In this document: in pieces, positions 34,585-43,361 of the stretch
Numbering within the stretch: the first letter of the stretch is position 1
Layout: every line of letters begins with the position of its first letter
Assembly (NCBI GenBank): GCA_035528435.1
Contig: DATKYN010000064.1
Coordinates: 1-55,133, forward strand
Origin: SG8-40 sp035528435
Lineage (GTDB): Bacteria > Pseudomonadota > Gammaproteobacteria > Burkholderiales > Eutrophovitaceae
Direction of reading: 5' to 3'
DNA length: 55,133 nt
The notes under the pieces: model-generated
Databases searched by the model: none
What the model was told of the DNA's origin: nothing
What the model saw: only the letters and a program-made list of their open reading frames with translations
Translations under genes and position numbers: made by a program

Positions 34585-36510
34585 ATGCGCACCAATTGCC
34601 TCCTGATCAGATATCTGCTTGCGCTGCTCCTGCTTGCCTGTAGCGTCTCCCACGCCGTGGCACCAGATGAGGCGTTCCTTGCGGCACGAGACGCTTACAA
34701 GAACGGCGACATCAGTGCACTGGATGCCCAACTTGCGTTGCTCGGCGACCACGAATTGTTGCCGTACGTCCGCTACTGGCGCCTGAGGCTGGATATTGAG
34801 CAAGCGCAGCCGCCGCAGATTACCGGTTTCCTGGATTCCGTCGAAGGCACCCTGGTCGCAGACAGGATGCGTGCCGCCTGGATGCGAGAACTGGCGAAAC
34901 AGCAACGCTGGACTGAATTTCTTGACGAAGCGGATCGGCTTTCAACCTGGGATACCGGGCTGGTTTGCTACTCACTGCAGGCGCGAGTGGCGCTCGAAGG
35001 CAACGAGGTCGTTGGCGAAGCCCGCGACCTCTGGTTTACCGGGGAAGCGCAACCGGAAAGTTGTCTTCCTTTGTTCGATGCACTGTTTGAGCAGAATCTG
35101 CTCGATGCCGATGCAGTGTGGGCACGCTTCCGACTGGCTCTGAACTCCGGTAATCGTCATGTTGCAAAATCTATTCTGAAGTACGTGCCGAAATCCCAGC
35201 GCCCCGGTTCACGCACGATAGACAGTATTAACCGCCGACCACAAAAGTATGTGCAACGGTCCCCATTACCACTGGATACTCCCGCCAGGACCGAACTGGC
35301 GCTATACGCAATCTACAAGACGGCTCGCACGTGGCCCGAAGTGGCGGCAAGAAAACTCGACAAGGTCGAGGACAAACTGTCCAAGGAGAATCGCAACTAC
35401 GCCTGGGGGCAGGTGGCCATGGCGGCTGCATGGCGGCACCATGCTGATGCACATGACTGGTTCAAGCGGGTTGATCCCGCACAACTCAGTGACAGACAGC
35501 TCGAATGGCGTGTTCGGGCCGCGCTGCGCAGCGAAGACTGGGGTGACATCCCTGCTTGCGTAGAAGCGATGAGTCCGGCGAAACAGTCCAGTCAGCGATG
35601 GCGTTACTGGAAAGCACGGGCTCTGCAAAACACCGGACATCAATTCGAGGCCAACGCACTGCTCGCCTCGCTTGCCAACGCGTTCAGTTTTTACGGGCAA
35701 CTCGCTGCCGAAGGCCTCGGTAACTCAATGAGTTTCGTACCCCAGACATATCGCCCTGATGCGCGTGACGTCGCGATCATTGCCAAGGACCCGGGTTTGC
35801 AACGCGCGCTGGCATTCTATCGAAACGGCATGCGCTACGAAGGTGCACTGGAGTGGGCCTGGACTGTCAAGGACTATGACGACAGGCAATTGCTGTCGGC
35901 GGCGGCACTCGCGTCCAGAAACGAATGGTATGAACGCTCCATATACACCGCGGAACGTACCAAGGTTCTGCACGATTTTTCATTGCGGTTTCCGACTCCG
36001 TACCGGGATCTGATGCGCGTATACACGACTGAACTGGAACTGGATGAAGCGTGGGTATATGGCCTGATACGCCAGGAGAGCCGGTTCGTCGTCACCGCAC
36101 GTTCTTCGGCGGGCGCAGGAGGGCTGATGCAGATCATGCCTTCGACCGCAAAGTGGATTGCGAAACGCCTCGGGCTCAAAGATCATCACCGCGAGCTGGT
36201 GAACCGCGTTGACACAAACATAAGCATGGGAACCTACTACCTGCGCCAGGTCATGGATACGCTGGACGATCATCCTGTTCTGGCCTCCGCGGGCTACAAT
36301 GCCGGGCCTCGGCGCGCGGCGCGCTGGCGGGACGTCCGTCCTCTGGAAGGGGGAATCTACGCCGAAACCATCCCTTTCCCCGAGACCCGCGGTTACGTCA
36401 AGAAAGTGATGAGCAATACGATGTATTACGCCCGTTTGTTCGGAAGCACCCGGTTGAGTCTTCGCGACCGTCTAGGCACAGTACCGGCTAAGCCGTTAAA
36501 AACAAACTAG
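34585..36510 (+). CDS. slt: Soluble lytic murein transglycosylase (Slt70-like)
   Basis: A periplasmic enzyme that cleaves peptidoglycan glycan strands to form 1,6-anhydro-muropeptides. The 641-residue protein has a Sec signal peptide (LLIRYLLALLLLACSVSHAVA), a long alpha-helical superhelix of about 430 residues, and the C-terminal SLT domain. In that domain the catalytic Glu is in YGLIRQESRFVVTARSSAGA, followed by GLMQIMPSTAKWIAKRLG and ASAGYNAGPRRAARW. Length matches E. coli Slt70. A GC-rich nested hairpin lies just downstream (36527-36558), without a T-run. Confidence 0.95.
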   Translation: MRTNCLLIRYLLALLLLACSVSHAVAPDEAFLAARDAYKNGDISALDAQLALLGDHELLPYVRYWRLRLDIEQAQPPQITGFLDSVEGTLVADRMRAAWMRELAKQQRWTEFLDEADRLSTWDTGLVCYSLQARVALEGNEVVGEARDLWFTGEAQPESCLPLFDALFEQNLLDADAVWARFRLALNSGNRHVAKSILKYVPKSQRPGSRTIDSINRRPQKYVQRSPLPLDTPARTELALYAIYKTARTWPEVAARKLDKVEDKLSKENRNYAWGQVAMAAAWRHHADAHDWFKRVDPAQLSDRQLEWRVRAALRSEDWGDIPACVEAMSPAKQSSQRWRYWKARALQNTGHQFEANALLASLANAFSFYGQLAAEGLGNSMSFVPQTYRPDARDVAIIAKDPGLQRALAFYRNGMRYEGALEWAWTVKDYDDRQLLSAAALASRNEWYERSIYTAERTKVLHDFSLRFPTPYRDLMRVYTTELELDEAWVYGLIRQESRFVVTARSSAGAGGLMQIMPSTAKWIAKRLGLKDHHRELVNRVDTNISMGTYYLRQVMDTLDDHPVLASAGYNAGPRRAARWRDVRPLEGGIYAETIPFPETRGYVKKVMSNTMYYARLFGSTRLSLRDRLGTVPAKPLKTN

Positions 36511-36750
36511 ACTCACTTTGAACCGTGCGCAGCGGGCGGCTCAACCGCGAGGGTGCGCCCAGGCAGTGGACCTGGAATCGGAGCGCGTAGCGGCTTTTCA
36601 ATAAGTTGCTATGCACCGGGCAGTCCGTCTCGGATGGTTCGCAATTACTGATCGTCCGATGCGGTTAAACTCCGCACTTGCCAATTTTCCTGGCCTCTGC
36701 CGCCAGCGTCATCGAGAGAAGGCGAAAATTTTATTTCCGGAGCCGTAACA

Positions 36751-37698
36751 ATGCGAACTATCTGTTTGATTGGGGGATCGGGGTTTGTCGGCCGACATGT
36801 TGCCAGCGCACTTTGCACCCGGGGTATCGCCCTGCGTATACCCACGAGACGCCGGGAACGGGTCAAACGCGAGCTGATCATTCTGCCGAACACAGAGGTC
36901 ATCGAGGCAAACATAAACGACGCCAAAACGCTTGGCGGGCTGGTCGCGGGATGTGACGCCGTCATCAACCTGACGGGTATTCTGCACGAACGGTCGGAGG
37001 GTGAATTCCGCCGGATTCATGGGGAACTGCCACGAAGAATTGTCGATGCATGCCGCGCCGCTGGCGTTTCTCGCCTGATCCATGTGTCTGCACTGAAAGC
37101 GTCGCATGATGCGCCGAGCCAGTACCTGCGGTCCAAAGCCGAGGGAGAGCAGCAGATACGTGCTGCCGAGGCGAATGGTATACAGACCACCATCTTCCGC
37201 CCATCGGTGATTTTCGGACGCGACGATGCATTCCTGAATCTGTTTGCGCGGCTCGCAAGCCTTTCACCAGTGATTCCTCTTGGCTGTCCCGGTGCACGCT
37301 TCCAGCCAGTGTTTGTGGATGATGTCGCGCGCGCAATTGCCGAATGCATTGACGATCCGAAAACCGTTGGCCAAACCTTTGAACTGTGCGGACCAAAAGT
37401 TTACCGGCTGCAGGAGTTGGTTGAATACGTTTGCGCCCTGCGCGGCCTTGGCCGCATGATTTTGCCGCTCTCAGCCCGCATGTCCCGACTACAAGCCTGG
37501 TTCCTCGAGCGCCTGCCGGGTCGATTGATGACGCGCGATAATGTACGTTCGATGCAAGTTGACAACGTATGTGACTGCGCTTTTCCGGCATTCGCGGGGG
37601 ATGCACCCCAGGCACTGGAAGCCGTCGTTCCACTTTATCTCGCGAAAAAAACCCTCGCTTCACGGTTGGACAGATTCCGGGGCCGCGCCGGGCGATGA
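36751..37698 (+). CDS. Complex I NDUFA9-like NAD(P)-binding SDR protein
   Basis: A 315-residue atypical SDR whose relatives are annotated as complex I NDUFA9 subunit family proteins. It has N-terminal Rossmann motif LIGGSGFVGRHVASAL, DAVINLTGILHER, the pseudo-active-site segment LIHVSALKASHDAPSQYLRSKAEGE (Tyr and Lys in YLRSK), and FRPSVIFGRDDAFLNLFA. In bacteria the role is unclear; suggestions include ubiquinone- or respiration-linked functions. Ribosome site CCGGAG precedes ATG 36751. It stands between slt and cca on the same strand; the gap 36511-36750 shows only a short hairpin. Confidence 0.88.
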   Translation: MRTICLIGGSGFVGRHVASALCTRGIALRIPTRRRERVKRELIILPNTEVIEANINDAKTLGGLVAGCDAVINLTGILHERSEGEFRRIHGELPRRIVDACRAAGVSRLIHVSALKASHDAPSQYLRSKAEGEQQIRAAEANGIQTTIFRPSVIFGRDDAFLNLFARLASLSPVIPLGCPGARFQPVFVDDVARAIAECIDDPKTVGQTFELCGPKVYRLQELVEYVCALRGLGRMILPLSARMSRLQAWFLERLPGRLMTRDNVRSMQVDNVCDCAFPAFAGDAPQALEAVVPLYLAKKTLASRLDRFRGRAGR

Positions 37699-37862
37699 CA
37701 TTTTTCCACGGCAACGGGGTTTTCGCACTACAGCGAGGGCAGCGATGGTGAGCGCGAATGCACAAACCCGGGCAGCACCTGACTACCGCTGCCGGACATG
37801 CAAACCGTTTTTCGGTGACGGCCTGGCGCCAGTAATGCGGCGCTCGTTGCTTTGCTCTTGAC

Positions 37863-37886
37863 GTTCCCGCAGGCAAAGTCGGGAAC
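37863..37886. repeat. 7-bp inverted repeat upstream of cca
   Basis: GTTCCCG (37863-37869) and CGGGAAC (37880-37886) form a perfect inverted repeat with a 10-bp centre, 24 bp before the cca start codon. It could be an operator or an mRNA hairpin. The rest of 37699-37910 shows nothing recognisable. Confidence 0.5.
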
Positions 37887-37910
37887 CTGACTAGGGACAG
37901 GTCTGGATTC

Positions 37911-39137
37911 GTGAAAGTTTACGAGGTCGGCGGTGCTGTGCGCGATCAATTACTCGGGATTGAAACCCGCGATCACGACTACGTTGTCGTCGGCGGAACC
38001 CCTGAGGAGATGGAGCGTCTCGGATTCAAACCGGTTGGCCGAGATTTCCCGGTGTTTCTTCATCCCGAAACCCGCGAAGAGTATGCCCTCGCGCGCACCG
38101 AACGAAAAAGCGGCCGCGGTTATCGGGGATTCACTATCAATGCCTCACCGGACGTTACCCTCGAACAGGACCTCGAGCGCCGTGATCTGACAATCAACGC
38201 AATTGCCCGCGACGAGAACGGACACATCATTGATCCGTTCGGCGGTACCGCCGATTTGCGCAAGGGCGTTCTGCGCCATGTGGGGCCTGCGTTTTCCGAA
38301 GATCCGGTTCGGGTACTGCGCACCGCCCGCTTTGCCGCCCGGTTCGGATTCAAGGTCGCGCCTGAAACACAGACACTGATGCAGCAAATGGTTGTCAACG
38401 GCGAGGTCGATCACCTTGTGGCGGAGCGAGTGTGGCAGGAAATTGCCAAGGGTTTGATGGAATCGAAACCCTCCCCGATGTTTGCAGCACTGCGTGATTG
38501 CAATGCCCTGGAGAAAATCCTGCCCGAGGTCGACGCTTTGTACGGTGTACCGCAGCCAGAGCAACACCATCCCGAAATAGACACGGGCGCGCACGTGATG
38601 ATGGTGATCGATTACGCAGCGAAACAGCAGTATTCGCTGGCCGTGCGGTTTGCTGCGCTAACACATGACCTGGGCAAAGCGCTGACGCCTCGCGACTTGT
38701 GGCCGGCGCATCACGGCCATGAGCACAAGAGCGTCGAATTGGTGGAGTCATTGTGCAAACGCTTGCGGGTGCCGGGACATTGCCGCGATGTTGCGCGACT
38801 GACCGCCAGATTTCACGGCGACATTGGCAGGGCCTACGAATTGCGACCGGTAACCATATTAAGGCTACTGAACACTGCAGATGTGTTTCGCAAGCCGGAG
38901 CGCTTCGATGAAGTCCTGCAAGCAGCGGAATGCGACTTTCGGGGACGACCCGGCTACGAAGAAGCCACCTTTGGGCAAACAGGGCTACTCAAAGCGGCCA
39001 GCGATGCGGCGCGGCGCGTTGACGCCGGCGCAATTGCTGCGGACCTGGATGACCCCGCCCGGATTCGGGAACAGGTCGATGCTGCACGGCTGAATGCCAT
39101 TCGCGAAGTTCTGGCTAAATGCGAGCACAGCACCTGA
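37911..39137 (+). CDS. cca: Multifunctional CCA tRNA nucleotidyltransferase
   Basis: It adds or repairs the 3' CCA of tRNAs and, in the multifunctional form, has phosphohydrolase activity from an HD domain. The 408-residue product has the class II head YEVGGAVRDQLLG, catalytic Asp pair in ETRDHDYVVVGG, RRDLTINAIA, EDPVRVLRTARFAARF and the HD motif ALTHDLGKALTP with HGHEHKS. It starts at GTG 37911, giving KVYEVGGAVRDQLLG, the family start. Confidence 0.96.
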   Translation: MKVYEVGGAVRDQLLGIETRDHDYVVVGGTPEEMERLGFKPVGRDFPVFLHPETREEYALARTERKSGRGYRGFTINASPDVTLEQDLERRDLTINAIARDENGHIIDPFGGTADLRKGVLRHVGPAFSEDPVRVLRTARFAARFGFKVAPETQTLMQQMVVNGEVDHLVAERVWQEIAKGLMESKPSPMFAALRDCNALEKILPEVDALYGVPQPEQHHPEIDTGAHVMMVIDYAAKQQYSLAVRFAALTHDLGKALTPRDLWPAHHGHEHKSVELVESLCKRLRVPGHCRDVARLTARFHGDIGRAYELRPVTILRLLNTADVFRKPERFDEVLQAAECDFRGRPGYEEATFGQTGLLKAASDAARRVDAGAIAADLDDPARIREQVDAARLNAIREVLAKCEHST

Positions 39138-39337
39138 GCGCTTCGTCACCAGCAAGCGGGCAGTCGACCTTGTCGCGCCGATTGAACGAATCAGTACCCT
39201 TTCAGCGGGCAAAACTGCATGGACTTGAACACATTGGCCACCACGGACGTGGTGCGCGTCGTAATGCGATGTAGTGGCCAGAAGCCGGACAAACGCGCCC
39301 TCTCCTGCGGCAACCCCGGGTTGCTGAAAACTGCCGG

Positions 39338-39550
39338 CTAGCGCAATAACCAGAAAATGAGGCTGGCCAGAATCGATAGCAGAATGGTCGATCCAATCGG
39401 AAAAAGAAAACGCTTTCCATTGCGCTCAACAGTGATATCACCAGGAACACGCCGGCCAGCGGGCTGCTTTTGCGGGTTATTCCGCATCCAAGGTGTAAAC
39501 ACACCAATGATGATTGCGACGACCACGATCGTAAATAGCCACTTGAGCAT
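39338..39550 (-). CDS. DUF2905 family small membrane protein
   Basis: A 70-residue protein with two membrane spans, LKWLFTIVVVAIIIGVFTP and TILLSILASLIFWLL, joined by a loop containing the family motif GRRVPGDITVERNGKRFLFPIGS. That pattern and size match DUF2905. ATG 39550 starts directly before the first span. The function is unknown. It converges on cca; the 200-bp gap between them carries nested inverted repeats (39234-39280). Confidence 0.88.
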   Translation of the reverse strand: MLKWLFTIVVVAIIIGVFTPWMRNNPQKQPAGRRVPGDITVERNGKRFLFPIGSTILLSILASLIFWLLR

Positions 39551-39667
39551 GTATTTATCCAGACACCACGCGATTACGGGCAAAAGATGCAGGTCAAATT
39601 ATAAGGTTGCGCGCATCCATCTTGCTTACAATGATCGTTTAATTTCACCCCCTCGGCAGGAAGAACT

Positions 39668-40291
39668 GTGATTGATCTGTATACGTGGAGCACCCCCAAC
39701 GGACGCAAGGTGTCTATCCTGCTGGAAGAACTGGGACTGGAGTATCGAACGCACGCAATCAACATCGGCAAAGGTGATCAACACGCCGAAGCGTTCGTAA
39801 AGATAAATCCCAACAGCAAGATCCCCGCAATCGTCGATCACGAAGGTCCGGAAGGGCAGCCGTTCAATCTCTTTGAGTCGGGTGCAATCCTGTTCTACCT
39901 GGCAGAGAAACACGGGCGTTTTTTGCCCGAGTCCGGCCACCTCAGGTACGAGGTAATGCAGTGGCTGATGTTCCAGATGGGTGGCCCAGGTCCGATGTTC
40001 GGACAAGTGCATCATTTCCTGCGCGCGGCACCGGAACCGGTTCCCTACGCAATCGAGCGTTATTCGAAAGAAACACGCCGTCTGTACGGCGTGCTGGATC
40101 GTCATTTATCCTCCAACCACCACCTGGCCGGCGATTACTCGATTGCCGATATCGCAACCTATCCATGGGTAGCCCGTTTTGAATGGCATAAAGTCGATCT
40201 GGTGGACTTCCCCAACGTAAAGCGATGGTTTGATGAAATCGGGGGGCGAGAGCCGGTTCAGCGCGGCATGAAAGTTCCGTCTGCCAACTGA
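39668..40291 (+). CDS. Glutathione S-transferase (YfcG/Nu-class-like)
   Basis: A 207-residue cytosolic GST. The N-terminal thioredoxin-like domain begins MIDLYTWSTPNGRKVSILLEELGL, with NPNSKIPAIVDHEG and LFESGAILFYLAEK forming the glutathione site; the N-terminal TPNGRK segment is typical of the YfcG/YghU (Nu) group, which reduces disulfides and peroxides. The C-terminal helical domain includes DYSIADIATYPWV. GTG 39668 follows AGGA by 6 nt. It ends 8 bp before the start of a Ser/Thr kinase gene, so the two are very likely cotranscribed. Confidence 0.92.
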   Translation: MIDLYTWSTPNGRKVSILLEELGLEYRTHAINIGKGDQHAEAFVKINPNSKIPAIVDHEGPEGQPFNLFESGAILFYLAEKHGRFLPESGHLRYEVMQWLMFQMGGPGPMFGQVHHFLRAAPEPVPYAIERYSKETRRLYGVLDRHLSSNHHLAGDYSIADIATYPWVARFEWHKVDLVDFPNVKRWFDEIGGREPVQRGMKVPSAN

Positions 40292-40299
40292 GTAGACTC

Positions 40300-41586
40300 A
40301 TGGCCAACAACGTCCCCTCACAGATCGGCAAGTATCCTATCGTTCGCGAACTGGGACGGGGTGCGACATCGCGCGTGTATCTCGCACGTGACCCCTTCGG
40401 CGAGCGCGACGTGGCAATAAAGGTGGTCAGACCCGAACCCGGTGTCGATCCCGCGGTTCAGAAGCGCTTCAACAAATCTTTCCTGAACGAAGCAGCGCTG
40501 ATCGGCCGGCTGATACATCCACACATCATCCAGATTTTCGACGCGAACGTGACAGATGACTACAGCTACATCGTCATGGAGTACGCACCCGGAGAAACGC
40601 TCGAGGAACGCTGTGTGGTGTCAAATCTGCTCCCCATCAGCGACGTCGTCGAAATCGCTTTCAAATGCAGCCTGGCGCTCGAATACGCCAGTAGGCAGGG
40701 CGTGATTCATCGCGACATCAAACCAGCCAACATCCTCAGGGGTGTATCGGATGAAATCAAGATCAGCGATTTCGGGGCAGCGCAATTTCAGAGCGGCGAA
40801 CAAACCGTGATGCAGGGGATGGGGTCTCCCGCGTATATGTCGCCCGAACAGATTCATGAAAAACCGCTCGATCATCAGACCGACATCTATTCCCTCGGTG
40901 TCGTGATGTATCAACTGCTCACTGGACGGTTGCCATTCTTCGCTTCCAACAAAGCCAGCCTTGTGTACCAGATCACCAACATTGAACCCGTGTCGCCATC
41001 GGTGCATCGCGCAGATCTACCCGAAGCGCTCGAGAAACTGGTGATGCAGACCATGGCAAAAGAACTGACTGCGCGGTTCAAGTCATGGTCCGATTTTTCC
41101 CGGGAACTAGCCCAGTCGTACCGGCACCTGGAGTTGCCAGCAGACGCAGTCACGGATCAGGATAAATTCGACGCCATCACACAGATGCCGTTTTTTAAGG
41201 AATTTCGCGAGATTGAAGCATGGGAGATCGTCAGAATCAGCGCCTGGCACCAGTACCCGTCAGGAAAGGATATCCTCAAAGAAGGTGAAACAGGCGAAGA
41301 TTTCTTTCTAATTCTGGATGGCAAGGCGCAAGTCAAAAAATCGGGGCAAGTGGTGGGTGCGCTGGAACCAGGCGATTGTTTCGGTGAGTTGCTGTATTTT
41401 GACAAGCAACGCACAGCTCGCACGACGACCATTTCTTCTGCCTCGGAAATGACTGTTGTCAAGATCAAGGCGCAAGCTTTGCAGGAGTCAACCGACGGCC
41501 TGCAGAAACAGTTCAACAAATCGTTTCTGCGAATACTGGTCAATCGCCGATCGCATATCAGCGACCGGCGCCACATTGCGGTCTGA
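40300..41586 (+). CDS. Ser/Thr protein kinase fused to a cyclic nucleotide-binding domain
   Basis: A 428-residue cytoplasmic protein with a eukaryote-like kinase domain (about residues 11-275) and a C-terminal cNMP-binding domain (about 295-400); no transmembrane segment. Kinase residues are complete: glycine loop LGRGATSRVYLA, Lys41, alphaC Glu64, HRDIKPANI (Asp139), DFG 157-159 and SPEQ. The cNMP domain has GDCFGELLY with the phosphate-site Glu and an Arg374 in RTARTTTI, so ligand binding is plausible. The likely model is a kinase gated by cAMP, c-di-GMP or another ligand. Starts 8 bp after a GST. A paralogue of the same architecture lies at 52304-53599. Confidence 0.93.
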   Translation: MANNVPSQIGKYPIVRELGRGATSRVYLARDPFGERDVAIKVVRPEPGVDPAVQKRFNKSFLNEAALIGRLIHPHIIQIFDANVTDDYSYIVMEYAPGETLEERCVVSNLLPISDVVEIAFKCSLALEYASRQGVIHRDIKPANILRGVSDEIKISDFGAAQFQSGEQTVMQGMGSPAYMSPEQIHEKPLDHQTDIYSLGVVMYQLLTGRLPFFASNKASLVYQITNIEPVSPSVHRADLPEALEKLVMQTMAKELTARFKSWSDFSRELAQSYRHLELPADAVTDQDKFDAITQMPFFKEFREIEAWEIVRISAWHQYPSGKDILKEGETGEDFFLILDGKAQVKKSGQVVGALEPGDCFGELLYFDKQRTARTTTISSASEMTVVKIKAQALQESTDGLQKQFNKSFLRILVNRRSHISDRRHIAV

Positions 41587-41633
41587 ATTTTCAAGACGTC
41601 ACGGCGCCGGTGGTCTGCGCTGATAGTCCGGGC

Positions 41634-42617
41634 CTAGGGACGAAGTACGAAAGCCCCCCGGACATCGCCATTTTTCAATCGCGCCAGTGCCAGGTTGGCG
41701 TCGGTGAGCGGAAGCTGCTCGATTTCTGTTCGGACGCTCGCGCGAGCTGCAAGCGCAAGGAAACGCTCGCCATCACCACGCGTGAGATTGGCAACCGAAA
41801 CGACCTGCCGCTCTCCCCAAAGGATCTCATAAGGAAACGACGGAATATCACTCATGTGAATTCCGGCGCAGACTACCCGGCCACCTTTCCCGACTGCCCG
41901 CAACGCGAGGGGGACCAGTTCCCCGACCGGCGCGAATATGATCGCGGCTTCCAAAGATACCGGCGGTGAATCGGTAGAATCGCCGGCCCAGGTCGCGCCC
42001 AGCTCCATCGCAAAAGCCTGAGCCGCACGATCGCCGGAACGCGTGAACGCATAGACCTGACGTGCCTGATAGACCGCGAGTTGCACAATGATGTGCGCGG
42101 CCGCGCCAAATCCGTAGATGCCTATACGTCGTGCATCACCGGTCTTGACCAGCGAACGGTATCCAATCAGCCCTGCGCACAGCAGAGGCGCAGCATGCGC
42201 GTCATCAAACTCATCGGGTAACGGAAAGCAGAAACGTGCGTCGGCGACAACGAACTCGGCATACCCCCCGTCCAGATCGAATCCGGTGAAGCGGGCGCGA
42301 TCACACAGATTCTCGCGATCACTCAGACAATACTCACACTGACCACAGGTCCATCCCAGCCAGGGAACACCGACCCGCTGACCGGGTGAGACTGTTTTGA
42401 CATCGCTACCAACCACATCAACGGTGCCAACTATTTCATGCCCCGGCACGACGGGCAGCTTGCCGCCCTGCAACTCCCGGTCAACCACATGCAGGTCAGT
42501 CCGGCAGACACCGCAGGCCTTGACCTTTATCCGAATTTGATCGGTGCCGGGCTCGGGAACCGGAATGTCTGACAGTATCAATTCACTCGCGGGTCCCGCC
42601 AACTGCATCGCACGCAT
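41634..42617 (-). CDS. Zinc-dependent alcohol dehydrogenase family protein (MDR)
   Basis: A 327-residue medium-chain dehydrogenase. Catalytic zinc ligands are in KACGVCRTDLHVVD and VPGHEIVGTVDVVG, and the structural-zinc cysteines in GWTCGQCEYCLSDRENLC. The cofactor loop reads GIYGFGAAAHIIVQLA in place of the usual GxGxxG. It oxidises or reduces an alcohol/aldehyde with NAD(P)H; substrate unknown. It converges with the kinase gene (47-bp gap) and diverges from the CWC gene. Confidence 0.92.
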   Translation of the reverse strand: MRAMQLAGPASELILSDIPVPEPGTDQIRIKVKACGVCRTDLHVVDRELQGGKLPVVPGHEIVGTVDVVGSDVKTVSPGQRVGVPWLGWTCGQCEYCLSDRENLCDRARFTGFDLDGGYAEFVVADARFCFPLPDEFDDAHAAPLLCAGLIGYRSLVKTGDARRIGIYGFGAAAHIIVQLAVYQARQVYAFTRSGDRAAQAFAMELGATWAGDSTDSPPVSLEAAIIFAPVGELVPLALRAVGKGGRVVCAGIHMSDIPSFPYEILWGERQVVSVANLTRGDGERFLALAARASVRTEIEQLPLTDANLALARLKNGDVRGAFVLRP

Positions 42618-42718
42618 TCTGATCTCCCCAAGGCACCCACACTTTGTAACGGCCAGCCAAGTCTAACGATACACTCTGCAACGGTGCACGGGATTGGTTA
42701 AAGAGAAAAGGAGGAACA

Positions 42719-42940
42719 ATGGCGAACCGCGAAGACCTCTCAACAAGTAGCGTGCAATATAGCCCCGAAAACGATCAATGCCAGAAATGCGGTGGCAGAT
42801 TCCATTGCGGTTTGAATGACTCCGGGCCATGCTGGTGCGCTTCTGATTTTCCGCGGATCATCAGCGGCGAAGCTGGTGGGTCATGCCTGTGCCAACGTTG
42901 CCTGGCGAGCCTGGTCTCGGAAAGAAAAGGCGCTAACTGA
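42719..42940 (+). CDS. Cysteine-rich CWC family protein
   Basis: A 73-residue protein with the metal-binding-like pattern CQKCGGRFHCGLNDSGPCWCASDFP and CLCQRC, the signature of the cysteine-rich CWC family. Its eight cysteines suggest zinc binding. The function is unknown. AAGGAGG precedes the ATG. It converges on and overlaps the universal stress protein gene by 8 bp at the 3' ends. Confidence 0.88.
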   Translation: MANREDLSTSSVQYSPENDQCQKCGGRFHCGLNDSGPCWCASDFPRIISGEAGGSCLCQRCLASLVSERKGAN

Positions 42941-43361
42941 CCAGCAACACAGGTATGTCACACTGTTGCAGCATCCGGGTCGCAACGGAGCCCAGCAATG
43001 CACCTTTGACCGCGCTGCGCCCATGTGTACCCATCATGATCAGATCGCTCTTCTTGTCGATCGCATAATCGAGGATGGTGGTCGCCAATTCACCGACTCC
43101 GATATGGTGAAGATAGGGCACACCCGCCTGATCGAGAATGACTCGCGCCTGCTGCAGGGCAGCGAGTCCTTCTTCCCGGTAATAGTCTTCTAGCTGCTTT
43201 TTCGATATGAATGACTTGACCAGGCCGGAGGCAATCGGCAGCTGAACGTTGAGCAAATGCAACTCAACCGGCGGCTGATACCAGTCGCGTTTGGCGACAA
43301 AATCGCGCACCGCCTGCAAGGCATTATCGGAACCGTCCACGAGCAACATCACTCTAGGCAT
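42933..43361 (-). CDS. Universal stress protein, UspA family
   Basis: A 142-residue single Usp domain. N-terminal RVMLLVDGSDNALQAV and the ATP-binding motif MMGTHGRSAVKGALLGSVATRML (G-x2-G-x9-G-S) place it among the nucleotide-binding members; PVLLVS ends the domain. ATG 43361 is preceded by AAGGGG. Its start overlaps the TerC stop by 8 bp, so it is the second gene of a terC-usp operon. Confidence 0.93.
   Translation of the reverse strand: MPRVMLLVDGSDNALQAVRDFVAKRDWYQPPVELHLLNVQLPIASGLVKSFISKKQLEDYYREEGLAALQQARVILDQAGVPYLHHIGVGELATTILDYAIDKKSDLIMMGTHGRSAVKGALLGSVATRMLQQCDIPVLLVS

Noticed and set aside
36527..36558. A terminator after slt
   Set aside because: The nested hairpin GCGCA/TGCGC with GCGG/CCGC inside has no T-run on either side and a short stem.
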